Assembly: GCA_045863035.1 (NCBI GenBank)
Contig: BTUV01000041.1
Coordinates: forward strand, 1 to 23,797
Length of the DNA: 23,797 bases
Reading direction: 5' to 3'
Source of the DNA: H2-BAC3 sp045863035
GTDB lineage: Bacteria; Bacteroidota; Ignavibacteria; Ignavibacteriales; Ignavibacteriaceae
The number at the start of each line of letters is the position of its first letter. Positions within the stretch are counted from its first letter, which is position 1. The translations under genes were made by a program, and so were the position numbers. Shown here piece after piece: positions 9,022 to 16,927 of this stretch. The notes beneath the pieces were generated by a model. It worked only from the letters and a program-made list of their open reading frames with translations. It had not been told where the DNA came from and made no database searches.

Positions 9022-10212
9022 CTAAACCTGCATTCTGAATCTGATTTTATAAAGATAAGCTCCCGCCGCGGTAAACACTCCGGCAAAGACCAATGACCTG
9101 ATAATTCCTGTAATACCATCACTTAGCCGCGCCCACAGCGTTACACCTGAGAGCGACATAAGAAAATACCATATATCCGGCAGTATATATATCAATAGCG
9201 CGTTTGAACCGGCCAGTGAGAGGATCAAACCCGCGCGGGTATTCAACGCAGTTAACGGTATCTTTCTCAGCAAACCAAAAAGCGCCAGACACCATCCGGT
9301 CGCGTAAAGTGCCCAGCCCGGTGTTGCCGCGTTTTTATTTATCCCATATACCGGCTCAAGCATCCATCCGGCCGTGAATGAAAGCGAAGCCATCAGTATA
9401 TATACATACACAATATGTGCATCCGCCTTCCGTTTTTTAAGTTCATTTTCCGTTAACAGAGCTGCCATTCCCGCCGCCATAATAAAAGAATGACTTCCTA
9501 ACTGTACCCCTATCCGGATTATCCCCGTTTCCGTTCCACCCGCGCCAAAGTATCCCCCTTTATCGGCTATATACAACAAAAGAAAGAATATCACTCCCGC
9601 GTATATCAGCTTGAGATTATCCCTTACGAACAAATAAAGCAGTGCATTGCAGAGATACGCCCATCCGATCAGCCCGATGATGCCCCACCACTTTGTCTGC
9701 ATCCAGCCGGGTTTCACGGCAGTACCGCTTCTGAAGATATATACCATAAATAAAATAACCACAGCGGATGCTGCCCGCGCCACAACTTTTGTTTCCCCCT
9801 TAAAAATCGTATTAAAAAAGAATATGACGGAGATAAGAACAATCGTACCCCAAAGATGTTTGTGGATTCCGGTCAGTTCCTCATTCACACCGCTGATATT
9901 AACCATCAGCACGCCGATTATCAGAAGCCAGAGACCACGTTTGAAAATTACCGGCAACACCCCGAGCTTCTCCATCCCGGCTGAAATTTTTCTCCCGAGC
10001 GCAAGGGGTATGCTCATTCCCGAAATAAAAAGGAAGGCGGGGAAAACAATATCCACGAAAGTCATTCCATTTGCCTCCGGCGGAAAATGCTTCATCCAGC
10101 CGGGTATGCCGGTTACTGAGGCCAGGTCATTGACCAAAATCATCAGGAAGATGGTCACCCCCCTGAAAATATCCACGGTAAGATCCCGGTCTGGTCTGCT
10201 ATTTTCTTCCAC
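9022..10212 (-). CDS. Membrane acyltransferase-like protein (HGSNAT / DUF5009 type)
   Basis: This is a polytopic inner-membrane protein with about ten hydrophobic segments. It resembles the catalytic region of heparan-alpha-glucosaminide N-acetyltransferase (DUF1624/DUF5009 families). The diagnostic N-terminal block is present: VDIFRG near residues 13-18, a histidine at 42 followed by a proline-rich stretch and NGMTFVD, then a PAFLFISG helix. In HGSNAT the equivalent histidine accepts the acetyl group that is passed across the membrane to a terminal amino sugar. The start is GTG at 10212; reading upstream, no other start appears before the in-frame stop at 10261-10263. An internal GTG at codon 13 is possible. 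It is the first gene of the operon with GH38 mannosidase and beta-lactamase, which suggests a role in glycan handling. The substrate is unknown. Confidence 0.8.
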   Translation of the reverse strand: MEENSRPDRDLTVDIFRGVTIFLMILVNDLASVTGIPGWMKHFPPEANGMTFVDIVFPAFLFISGMSIPLALGRKISAGMEKLGVLPVIFKRGLWLLIIGVLMVNISGVNEELTGIHKHLWGTIVLISVIFFFNTIFKGETKVVARAASAVVILFMVYIFRSGTAVKPGWMQTKWWGIIGLIGWAYLCNALLYLFVRDNLKLIYAGVIFFLLLYIADKGGYFGAGGTETGIIRIGVQLGSHSFIMAAGMAALLTENELKKRKADAHIVYVYILMASLSFTAGWMLEPVYGINKNAATPGWALYATGWCLALFGLLRKIPLTALNTRAGLILSLAGSNALLIYILPDIWYFLMSLSGVTLWARLSDGITGIIRSLVFAGVFTAAGAYLYKIRFRMQV

Positions 10213-10259
10213 TTTTTGCCGTACTGATGCTCTGGTGCTTTGCGCTGGTTTAAGTATTG

Positions 10260-10287
10260 TTTAACTTTCAGATATCAAAATTATAAA
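10260..10287 (+). promoter_or_regulatory. Putative promoter of the SDR-DinB pair, overlapping a divergent -10 box
   Basis: TTTAAC (10260-10265) and TATAAA (10282-10287) are separated by 16 nt and lie about 35 nt before the SDR ATG. The same TTATAA core gives an exact TATAAT on the minus strand (10280-10285), about 70 nt before the GTG of the DUF5009-type gene. That box also reads TAATTTTG, which fits the TAnnTTTG -7 element known from Bacteroides. The two divergent promoters may therefore overlap. Clear -35 or -33 partners are missing on the minus side. Confidence 0.33.
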
Positions 10288-10321
10288 CTGTCACGCTCAC
10301 TAAAAACAGATTATCGCACCC

Positions 10322-11140
10322 ATGCAGGGAAAAGTTGTACTCATAACCGGCTCAACAGACGGAATAGGCCGGGAAACCGCCCGCCAGTTAGCCCGTCTCG
10401 GCGCTGCAATCATACTTCACGGAAGAAATCACCAAAACGGTCCCGAAATCCGCGATCAGCTTAAAAGAGAAACCGGCAATGAATTTATCGATTATTTTAA
10501 CGCTGACCTCTCGAAAAGAGAGAAAATTCATGCGCTTGCCGACCATGTAAAATCCAGATACGGAGTGCTGGATGTTCTGATTCATAACGCAGGCGTCTTT
10601 ATGACCGAGCGAAAGCTAACCCATGAAGGTTTGGAAATGACCTTCGCGGTAAATCATCTGGCGCCTTTCATCCTTACCGGGCTGCTGCTCCCCTGTCTTA
10701 AAATCGCGGAACAAGGAAGGATTGTGACAGTAAGTTCAATAGCACACCAAAATGTTCAGCTTGATTTTAACAATCTTCAGGGGGAACAGCAATTCGACCC
10801 CTACAAAGCATACGCGCTTTCAAAATTAGGTAATATCCTGTTCACTAATTACCTTGCTGCACACCTGAATCAAACCCGGATAACAGCAAATGCACTTCAC
10901 CCCGGGGTTATTACTACTAAGCTGCTAATGGCCGGATTTAACCGGACAGGGGCTTCTCTTGAGGAAGGGGCTGAAACTTCGGTATATCTTGCCTCTGCGC
11001 CGGAAGCGGCTGAGTTTTCGGGCGGTTATTTTATTAAAAGAAAAAAATCTTCACCTTCGGCAGCTTCGCGGGATGAAAAAAACATAAATGAATTCTGGCA
11101 GGTGAGCAGTGAACTGAGCGGTATCCGTTATGCGTTTTAA
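10322..11140 (+). CDS. Short-chain dehydrogenase/reductase
   Basis: This is a classical SDR oxidoreductase with a Rossmann fold using NAD(P)H. Visible motifs are the nucleotide-binding TGSTDGIG (residues 9-16), NAG (89-91), the conserved N111, the catalytic serine in VSS (138-139) and YALSK (Y164, K168). The 272 aa length and the NHLAPF-type segment resemble the retinol dehydrogenase/WW-domain oxidoreductase-like branch, which uses lipophilic or xenobiotic carbonyl substrates; the true substrate is unknown. The arginine in HGRN (34-37), just after the second strand, hints at NADP(H) preference. There is no signal peptide, so it is cytoplasmic. No good Shine-Dalgarno precedes the ATG. The DinB-family gene follows after 15 nt on the same strand, so they are probably co-transcribed. 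Confidence 0.92.
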   Translation: MQGKVVLITGSTDGIGRETARQLARLGAAIILHGRNHQNGPEIRDQLKRETGNEFIDYFNADLSKREKIHALADHVKSRYGVLDVLIHNAGVFMTERKLTHEGLEMTFAVNHLAPFILTGLLLPCLKIAEQGRIVTVSSIAHQNVQLDFNNLQGEQQFDPYKAYALSKLGNILFTNYLAAHLNQTRITANALHPGVITTKLLMAGFNRTGASLEEGAETSVYLASAPEAAEFSGGYFIKRKKSSPSAASRDEKNINEFWQVSSELSGIRYAF

Positions 11141-11155
11141 TGTACTGTACGGACT

Positions 11156-11608
11156 ATGAAAAAAGAACTGCTTACTTTCGTCCGGTATGACAACTGGGCA
11201 ACAGGATTATTGATTGATGCCTACCGGAAAGCAGACAATCCGCCGCGGAAAGCGCTTGATATATTGTCCCATATTGTTTCTTCAAAGAACATCTGGTATT
11301 ACCGCCTTATTGATGAGAGCAGCCCGGTAAAAATCTGGGAAGATTATAAACCGGAAGATCTGAAGAATGAATTAAAGCAGGTTACTTCCCTCTGGCTGGA
11401 TTTTCTCAGACCCATGAAAGACGATGATGTATATACTGAGATAACATACAAGAATAATGCCGGGGTGCAGTTTACCACACCATTATTCCAGATTGTATTT
11501 CACATACACTCCCACTCCTCATATCACCGCGGACAGGTAATGACACTCATTCGCCCGCTTATAAAAGAAGTACCGGTGATGGACTATATTGTGTTCAACA
11601 GGATGTAA
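11156..11608 (+). CDS. DinB-family (YfiT/DinB-like four-helix) protein
   Basis: The protein is 150 aa and largely helical, with the metal-binding histidine pattern of the DinB/YfiT superfamily: H39 in LSHI, then H120 and H124 in a HSSYHRGQV block. YDNWA near the N-terminus is also typical. Members bind a divalent metal (often Ni or Zn) and include thiol-dependent transferases and damage-inducible proteins; most have no known reaction. It follows the SDR gene by 15 nt, with a weak GGA before the ATG, and is the last gene of that unit. An array of 7-bp repeats starts a few bases after its stop. The family is fairly sure, the function is not. Confidence 0.85.
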   Translation: MKKELLTFVRYDNWATGLLIDAYRKADNPPRKALDILSHIVSSKNIWYYRLIDESSPVKIWEDYKPEDLKNELKQVTSLWLDFLRPMKDDDVYTEITYKNNAGVQFTTPLFQIVFHIHSHSSYHRGQVMTLIRPLIKEVPVMDYIVFNRM

Positions 11609-11613
11609 GATTT

Positions 11614-11641
11614 GAATTGAAAATTGAGAATTGAGAATTAG
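11614..11641 (+). repeat. Array of four degenerate 7-bp repeats (GAATTGA type) after the DinB-family gene
   Basis: Four adjacent heptamers with consensus GAATTGA, the first at 11614-11620, begin 5 nt after the DinB-family stop. Copies 1 and 3 are identical; copies 2 and 4 differ by one and two bases. A second array in the opposite orientation lies at 11735-11762. The short period and lack of spacers exclude CRISPR. The layout is like the heptanucleotide STRR repeats described in cyanobacteria. Confidence 0.6.
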
Positions 11642-11734
11642 TCCGGAATGTGCTGAGTACTTTAAACACCGGGCAAACAAAGGAGCGCTAAGCTACACAG
11701 AGTTTTACAAACACCATATATACCCTCACCCTGC

Positions 11735-11762
11735 TAATTACTAACTACTCATTACTAATTAA
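11735..11762 (-). repeat. Second array of four 7-bp repeats (TAATTAG type), facing the first
   Basis: Four adjacent heptamers of the type TAATTAC on the plus strand (GTAATTA on the minus strand), the first at 11735-11741. Copies differ from one another by one or two bases. The array faces the one at 11614-11641 across about 93 bp and abuts the A-tract of the S46 peptidase terminator. The 93 bp between the arrays hold no recognisable gene. Confidence 0.55.
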
Positions 11763-11802
11763 AAAAAAAATCCCTCTCCCGCAAAAAATCACAGGAGAGG
11801 GA
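11761..11802 (-). terminator. Intrinsic terminator of the S46 peptidase gene
   Basis: TCCCTCTCC (11771-11779) pairs perfectly with GGAGAGGGA (11794-11802) around a 14-nt loop. On the minus strand the 9-bp stem is followed by an uninterrupted run of ten T (plus-strand A at 11761-11770). It lies 30 nt past the S46 stop. On the plus strand the stem has no proper U-tract, so it probably does not terminate the SDR-DinB transcript. Confidence 0.88.
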
Positions 11803-11831
11803 AAATTCTTATCCCCGCAGATTCTAAAAAA

Positions 11832-14003
11832 CTAATTAACTCCCATTTCAACAAGCAGATGATCAGCCCCGCCGAACTTTTGCGTAACCCAAAGAACATA
11901 GCGTATATCAACTGCAATTGAACGGCTATAGCTCTCGCTCCAGGCGTAGTCATTAATAGTTGCTTCAAAAGCACGGTCAAAATTAACTCCAATCAGTTCT
12001 CCGTTTGCATTCATAACCGGACTGCCTGAGTTACCACCGGTAGTATCCATGTTATAAAGAATCGCTACAGGAACGTCACCCAGCTTAGGATGCACAAACC
12101 GGCCATAATCTTTTGCGTCATAAAGCTCTTTCAGCCGATAAGGAATAGTATAATCACCGCCGCCATAGCTTTTTTCAATCAGCCCGCGCAGTGTGGTTAT
12201 GGGGCTGAGATACGTGGCATCACGCGGAGAATAACCACGTATATATCCGTAGGTCAGACGGAGCGTTGAGTTTGCATCCGGTATGAAATTCTTTTTCTGC
12301 CACATCTTTTTCACATCAAGCATCTTCGCCATCAGCGGGAGCAGGCGGCCGTTTAAGCCATCATACTCTTTTTCAAGCGGTACGATCTCATCGGCAAGAC
12401 GGGCTGCATAGGAAAGAAGCGCATCTGAGGCAATTGCCCCGGCTTTGTTTTCTGTATCAGCTTCAAAAAGTTCAAGAAACTTCTCCTTCGAGCTGATACT
12501 ACTGTTCATCAGTGTACCTTGGGCAAAGCTCTTAACTTTTGTTTTTCCGCCGTCAGAGTCAGTCAGTTCTTTTAAGAAATTCAGTCCGGTCATCTCTTTA
12601 AAACCGGTTGCATCCCCGGCAATCTTAATAAACGCAAGCTGATCAGCAGCCGGAACAAAGGATTTATATATATTGTCAATCGTTTCCATAAGCTGTTTTC
12701 TGTTCTTTTCAGCAAACATTGACTTGCGCGAAGCATCTTCTTTTTGTTCCTCTTTTGACCAGTCCACCAGGATATTGGCAAGGCGCATCATAGAAACATT
12801 GGTACGAAGCTGACTGATAACAAGCTGTGTTCTGCCAAGCTCAAACATCCGGTTATATACGGCTGCTACATCTGAAAATACAGGCGCGTATTCGGCTTTA
12901 AGCGCGGGATCTCCGTTTATATAAGCAAGAAGCTGCTGCTCCTCTTTCTTTTTCTTGTCAACCAGCGCAAGACGGCGCATTCCGGTCATTTTACCAAGAT
13001 AGTTTTTCTGCACATTTGCAAGTGAATTTCTCCTTGCCGCAAGTTTCAGTTCGGTTTCAGTATCAATTTTTGAAAGCGATGCAAAACCGTCTATCAGATG
13101 GCTGTATAAATTTTCTATATACGGAAGCTGAACTGATTCATGAAACTTTACATAATCAGCCGGCTGATGACGGAATGTTCTTCCCGGATAGCCAAGGATA
13201 AATACAAAATCTTCTTCGTTAACTCCGTTCGGGTTTACCTTCAGGAATTTCTTTGGCTTGAAAGGTACGTTATCTTTTGAATATGGCGCTGCCTTACCAT
13301 CCTTGCCGACATAAGCACGCAGGAATGAGAAATCGCCGGTGTGCTTCGGCCACATCCAGTTGTCTGAGTCACCGCCAAACTCTCCTATGGCGCGCGGCGG
13401 TATATATACAAGGCGGACATCTTTAATAATTCTGTAAATAAAAAGGATATAGGTCTGACCGATAAACATTTCAGAAACTTCAGCTTTAATTTCGCTGTTC
13501 TTCTTTTCTTCACGGTCAACTATTTCACGTATTTTCTTCTGGATTGCTTTTGTGCGTTCAGCAGGGTCATCCACGCCGCGGGCAGCAGAGAGCACCTCAG
13601 CCGAAACATCACGGTAGTCTTCTGTTATCATGCTGGTCAGACCTTGCGCGGGTATCTCATCAGCATACGATTTAGCATGCAGCCCGTTTTCAAGATAATT
13701 ATTCTCAACCGTACTGGCTGCACGGACGTAGTCAAACGCACAGTGATGGTTAGTGAGAATCAGTCCTTTGTCAGAAACAAAAGAACCTGTACAGCCGCCC
13801 ACTCTTACAAGGGCATCCACCAGACTGATTCCGCCCGGGTTGTAAATATCTTTCGGGTTAATCTTAAGTCCGGCTTTTACCAGGTCAACATTGGCAATTT
13901 CGCTGAGAGGGTACATCCCCTCCTCAGGCGGTGTGTGCCCCTGAAACAGTAAAATACTCCCGGTTAACGTTATAAAAAGCATCGTAATGCGAAAAATTTT
14001 CAT
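11832..14003 (-). CDS. S46 family dipeptidyl peptidase (DPP7/DPP11 type)
   Basis: This is an exported serine exopeptidase that removes dipeptides from the N-terminus of peptides. A signal peptide covers about residues 1-22. The chymotrypsin-like triad is visible in family positions: H87 in TNHHC, D224 in HTGDFSFLRAY and S659 in GGNSGSP. The conserved SDNWMWP block (213-219) and the VDIRYVLW block near the C-terminus are specific to S46. The 723 aa length is normal, with the helical cap inserted between the two barrel halves. It has no YPNPFNP tail, so it is probably periplasmic, where dipeptides would be taken up. An AGAGGA Shine-Dalgarno stands about 7 nt before the ATG. The leader element AGAGGACTC is shared with the T9SS gene upstream. 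The gene has its own terminator. I cannot decide between hydrophobic (DPP7) and acidic (DPP11) specificity. Confidence 0.93.
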   Translation of the reverse strand: MKIFRITMLFITLTGSILLFQGHTPPEEGMYPLSEIANVDLVKAGLKINPKDIYNPGGISLVDALVRVGGCTGSFVSDKGLILTNHHCAFDYVRAASTVENNYLENGLHAKSYADEIPAQGLTSMITEDYRDVSAEVLSAARGVDDPAERTKAIQKKIREIVDREEKKNSEIKAEVSEMFIGQTYILFIYRIIKDVRLVYIPPRAIGEFGGDSDNWMWPKHTGDFSFLRAYVGKDGKAAPYSKDNVPFKPKKFLKVNPNGVNEEDFVFILGYPGRTFRHQPADYVKFHESVQLPYIENLYSHLIDGFASLSKIDTETELKLAARRNSLANVQKNYLGKMTGMRRLALVDKKKKEEQQLLAYINGDPALKAEYAPVFSDVAAVYNRMFELGRTQLVISQLRTNVSMMRLANILVDWSKEEQKEDASRKSMFAEKNRKQLMETIDNIYKSFVPAADQLAFIKIAGDATGFKEMTGLNFLKELTDSDGGKTKVKSFAQGTLMNSSISSKEKFLELFEADTENKAGAIASDALLSYAARLADEIVPLEKEYDGLNGRLLPLMAKMLDVKKMWQKKNFIPDANSTLRLTYGYIRGYSPRDATYLSPITTLRGLIEKSYGGGDYTIPYRLKELYDAKDYGRFVHPKLGDVPVAILYNMDTTGGNSGSPVMNANGELIGVNFDRAFEATINDYAWSESYSRSIAVDIRYVLWVTQKFGGADHLLVEMGVN

Positions 14004-14191
14004 TAAGAGTCCTCTGAAAATAATGTTCGGTAATTATGAAAAAATATTTTCTGGTTCAAAATATACCACCGGAACCGCAAACGGGAAAGATGAAAAGGGA
14101 GGGAGGAATATGAGGAGGTCAGAGCGGAAGATCAGGAATGCTGAATAAACACAATCCCAAAATCCCGGAGAAATTGTATAATGCACCGCTG

Positions 14192-14217
14192 GGGGCAGCT
14201 CGTGAACTGTCCTATAG
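14192..14217 (-). repeat. Degenerate copy of the downstream terminator hairpin
   Basis: This segment matches 14301-14327 at all but about four positions plus one deleted base, including the shared CTGTCC and the TATAG that follows. It can still fold: 14193-14198 pairs with 14207-14212, with one G-T pair, around an 8-nt loop. It lacks the A/T tract of the intact copy, so it is probably a decayed or duplicated terminator rather than an active one. Confidence 0.5.
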
Positions 14218-14291
14218 CGGTAAATGCAAATTAACGAATCCCGATACGTAAACGATAGTATCTTCTATTAGTTGCAGGGAACCCCCTAAAC

Positions 14292-14322
14292 AAAAAAAAA
14301 GGGACAGCCCGAGAGCTGTCCC
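14292..14322 (-). terminator. Intrinsic terminator of the T9SS cargo gene
   Basis: GGGACAGC (14301-14308) pairs perfectly with GCTGTCCC (14315-14322) around a 6-nt loop. On the minus strand the stem is followed directly by nine T. It lies about 30 nt past the stop codon of the gene at 14354-15712. Confidence 0.9.
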
Positions 14323-14353
14323 TATAGTGTATTCTGCAAAATTGAAAATTACA

Positions 14354-15712
14354 TCACTTGTTCAATATCATCTTCTTGGTAATCTTCGAGTTTCCGGCAG
14401 CCAGTTCATAAAGATATACACCGCTGGTAAGACCGGTTCCATCAAACTGAACAGTATATACACCCGCCTGCTGATAACCGTCCTGCAGAACCGCGACCAC
14501 CTGACCGAGAACGTTGTAAACAGTAAGTGTTACTAATCCCGCGTTTAGTACTTCATACTCAATCGTAGTTGAAGGGTTAAACGGATTCGGATAGTTATTC
14601 TTCAGCGAGAATGAAGCAGGGGCTGATTCATCTTTCACGGAAGTAACCTGATATGAAGAAATCTCACGGAATGCATTTACGTAAGCGCTTATCTCCCAGT
14701 ATTGGGTCAGCTCTTCTGTCTCTCTGTTTTGAGCGTCATAGCTGAATGAAATCTTCTCAGAATTGGTCCAGACAAAGCCGTCCCAGTCTTTTATATATAG
14801 AATATCTTCATCACCGGCGGCATTATACGTAAATATTTCTAATAATGAATTCTCCCATCCTGAACCGACTCCGGACCAGTAATAATAATAGATAGAGTCT
14901 TCTTTCTTACCATCAGCAAGATAAACAACCACCTCACGATTTGAATTTTCAAATGCACCGTTATTATAATCCTGATAAATAGTTTCAGTCGGATTTAACT
15001 GAGCATTTCTTGTAAAAAGTGTCTTGTAATAAGGCGCCCATGCGCTTGATTCCCAGTCATACTGTGTTTCGGATACCATGTAGTCAGGATTTCCGGTCTG
15101 ATACACATACTCTGACTTTTCGGCGTTTGACCACTGAGATGTAGCCATATTATAAGACTCAGTGAGTTCCAATTCAGGATTACCGGCACTGTTATTTGTG
15201 TAGGTGCTTCTCATCATTGGTAAAAAAGTTCCGGGAATAAGCTGGAATTCCGTTAAAACGCTCAAAAGATAATTATTTGAGTCATAATTATATATAGTTC
15301 TTCCCTGCATAAACCAGCCGGATGAAGTCCAGGTGTAAATCTCAGTCTTTAAAATTCTAAATGTTGAATTCACAAGGTCAAGAACAAGAAACATCACGTA
15401 CTTATCCTTGTTAACCAAAACCCCGCCGATAGTATCCTGAACAGTCGTGGTCAGACTGCCTGCTACGGAGTCCCATTCGACAATTTCTTTTGATACTGTC
15501 ACCCAACTGCTGAGTGATGTATTCCAGTCCTGCTCCAGTTCTTCTGTGTAAACGTCAATCACAGAAAGTGTGCCGAAGAAATTACCTGGTTTTGATGCAT
15601 CCAGCTTCATCTGTGACGGCATTTTCATGTTCAGCCCTCCTGAGATGAAGCTGTTTCCGCCGGCTAAAAGTGTTGTTGCCATCAGAAGCAAAGTTATAAG
15701 AAAACGGTTCAT
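14354..15712 (-). CDS. T9SS cargo protein with ~30-residue Trp/Tyr-rich repeats
   Basis: A signal peptide (about residues 1-18) leads into a 300-residue body, followed by a type A T9SS sorting domain. The sorting domain runs from about residue 369 to the end; it starts NYPNPFNPST, contains NVLGQ and TSGVY, and ends in a lysine-rich KKMILNK. Such tails direct transport across the outer membrane by the type IX system. Residues about 110-350 consist of roughly eight imperfect repeats of about 30 residues, each with a W near the start, a W-x-N or W-x-x-x step and then a Y-x-Y strand ending in N or G. This looks like a beta-structured repeat made of paired strands. No catalytic motif is seen, so surface adhesion or a structural role is a guess. 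AGAGAGGACTC precedes the ATG as Shine-Dalgarno. A minus-strand TATAAT at 15787-15792 could be its -10 box. Confidence 0.87.
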   Translation of the reverse strand: MNRFLITLLLMATTLLAGGNSFISGGLNMKMPSQMKLDASKPGNFFGTLSVIDVYTEELEQDWNTSLSSWVTVSKEIVEWDSVAGSLTTTVQDTIGGVLVNKDKYVMFLVLDLVNSTFRILKTEIYTWTSSGWFMQGRTIYNYDSNNYLLSVLTEFQLIPGTFLPMMRSTYTNNSAGNPELELTESYNMATSQWSNAEKSEYVYQTGNPDYMVSETQYDWESSAWAPYYKTLFTRNAQLNPTETIYQDYNNGAFENSNREVVVYLADGKKEDSIYYYYWSGVGSGWENSLLEIFTYNAAGDEDILYIKDWDGFVWTNSEKISFSYDAQNRETEELTQYWEISAYVNAFREISSYQVTSVKDESAPASFSLKNNYPNPFNPSTTIEYEVLNAGLVTLTVYNVLGQVVAVLQDGYQQAGVYTVQFDGTGLTSGVYLYELAAGNSKITKKMILNK

Positions 15713-15858
15713 AAGTGAGTCCTCTCTAAAAGTTAATGATTGTTATCTATGATACGTAATTAAGAAGAAAAATGTTTCAAGATACAATTATACTGAGTGG
15801 AAGGCATGACTCGTGTCACATTTAGATATCCGGGGGAAAGATGTGATTACTGGTTTTA

Positions 15859-16866
15859 ATGCGGGGCAGAATGTCTGGAATTTCCTTATTTTCTACAATG
15901 AAAAAGCGGTTTTTCCCTTTATCCGGGCACTTGAGCAGATGGTTCCTCTGCTTTCTTTTTGCGTTTTCCTCAGTTATTTACGCTGATCAGGATACCATTA
16001 CCATTCAATTCAGCTTTGATATACGCGCCGTTATCACAATCCCACATACACTCTCAGGGAAGCGCGACACGCTTGATGTCGTTTACTTTGCACTCCCCAA
16101 CGGCAACACCATCGAGCAGACCATGGGGCGCATCCCCCCGTCTGATGCTGAGTGGCGTTATGGCATTCAGCATATTGATGCACAATCACGCTGGCTGAGA
16201 AAACATGCTGGAATGAATAATCTGATAACCGTTTATCTTGAAACAAAGCAGAAAAGCTGGCCTGCGTGGAAGAAGGAACACCTGATAACATATAAAGAAT
16301 ATATCAGATTGGCTGACAGTACCATCAAAGCCGCTCTCAAAGCAAAATACTTTCGTATCTGCCTGAACGGTCACAGCGGCGGCGGCAGATTTATCTTCAG
16401 TTATATTGATGCGTTTAACGGAGTTCCCGCTGATGTTAATCGCATCGCATTCATTGACAGTAACTATGGTTACGAGCTTATATATAAGGAGCCGCTGCTA
16501 AAATTCACACAACGGTCAGGAAACGTGCTCGCCGTTTTTGCTTATAATGACAGTGTGGCTCTGCTTAATGGTGAAAGAATTGTAAGCGATACCGGCGGAA
16601 CCTGGCACCGCTCCCGGATGATGTTAAAAGATATGAGTGATTATTATACTTTCGGTCGCGGCGGCGATGATGTTGTAACAAGGTATATATCAGAGAAGGG
16701 AAATATATTCTTTTTTCTTAAAAGCAACCCTGACAGAGGCATCTACCACACACAGCAGGTTGCGCAGAACGGATTTATCCATTCTCTTCTTGCGGGCACT
16801 CCTCATTCTGAATCGGGATACAGGTACTATGGGGAAAGGGTTTATGAAGATTTGATACTTCAATAA
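15859..16866 (+). CDS. Secreted alpha/beta-hydrolase-like protein
   Basis: The protein has a signal peptide and an alpha/beta-hydrolase nucleophile elbow, NGHSGGGRF, with S173 as the likely nucleophile. A histidine in the C-terminal IYHTQQVAQNGF segment (H298) and an aspartate in YNDS are candidates for the rest of the triad. Close family and substrate are not recognised; an esterase or peptidase-type hydrolase is likely. The frame opens at 15859, but the ATG at 15898 (residue 14, MKKRFF...) is the better start because it puts the basic end of the signal peptide (hydrophobic core about residues 28-40) at the N-terminus. Another ATG at 15871 is preceded by GGGGCAGA. It has no YPNPFNP tail. It is a single gene, divergent from the T9SS cargo gene and convergent with the DUF6132-DUF302 pair. 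Confidence 0.7.
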   Translation: MRGRMSGISLFSTMKKRFFPLSGHLSRWFLCFLFAFSSVIYADQDTITIQFSFDIRAVITIPHTLSGKRDTLDVVYFALPNGNTIEQTMGRIPPSDAEWRYGIQHIDAQSRWLRKHAGMNNLITVYLETKQKSWPAWKKEHLITYKEYIRLADSTIKAALKAKYFRICLNGHSGGGRFIFSYIDAFNGVPADVNRIAFIDSNYGYELIYKEPLLKFTQRSGNVLAVFAYNDSVALLNGERIVSDTGGTWHRSRMMLKDMSDYYTFGRGGDDVVTRYISEKGNIFFFLKSNPDRGIYHTQQVAQNGFIHSLLAGTPHSESGYRYYGERVYEDLILQ

Positions 16867-16872
16867 AAGAAC

Positions 16873-16917
16873 TTCCGCGCCTTCTCACAGGAGACACTCA
16901 AAGATAAAGGCGCGGAA
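16873..16917. terminator. Bidirectional terminator between convergent genes
   Basis: TTCCGCGCCTT (16873-16883) and AAGGCGCGGAA (16907-16917) form a perfect 11-bp stem with a 23-nt loop. The loop itself contains a small TCTC/GAGA pairing. The hairpin starts 6 nt after the hydrolase stop and ends 10 nt before the end of DUF6132. Flanking sequence is T-rich on both sides (ATTGTTCTTGTT on the plus strand, GTTCTTTTATTG on the minus strand), so it can serve both transcripts. Confidence 0.82.
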
Positions 16918-16927
16918 ATTGTTCTTG

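Larger units (their letters stand above)
14004..14353. other. Intergenic region between the S46 and T9SS cargo genes
   Basis: This 350-bp gap holds no convincing gene. Its left end (14004-14100) must contain the S46 promoter and leader; an AT-rich TATATTTTG stretch around 14060 on the minus strand is a possible -10 region, but no paired -35 stands out. Its right end holds the terminator hairpin of the T9SS cargo gene (14292-14322). Between them, 14192-14217 is a degenerate copy of that hairpin. A short purine-rich stretch (about 14095-14140) shows no structure I can name. Confidence 0.6.

Noticed and set aside
9647..10264. 205-aa plus-strand open frame
   Set aside because: It lies antisense to the well-supported membrane acyltransferase gene; its sequence is rich in Ile, Ser, Pro and Thr without any domain, as expected for the complement of a hydrophobic gene.
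11609..11770. CRISPR array
   Set aside because: The repeats are 7 bp, adjacent and without spacers, and no cas gene is present.
11789..11992. 67-aa minus-strand frame at the S46 3' end
   Set aside because: It is in another frame of the S46 gene and runs into that gene's terminator hairpin.
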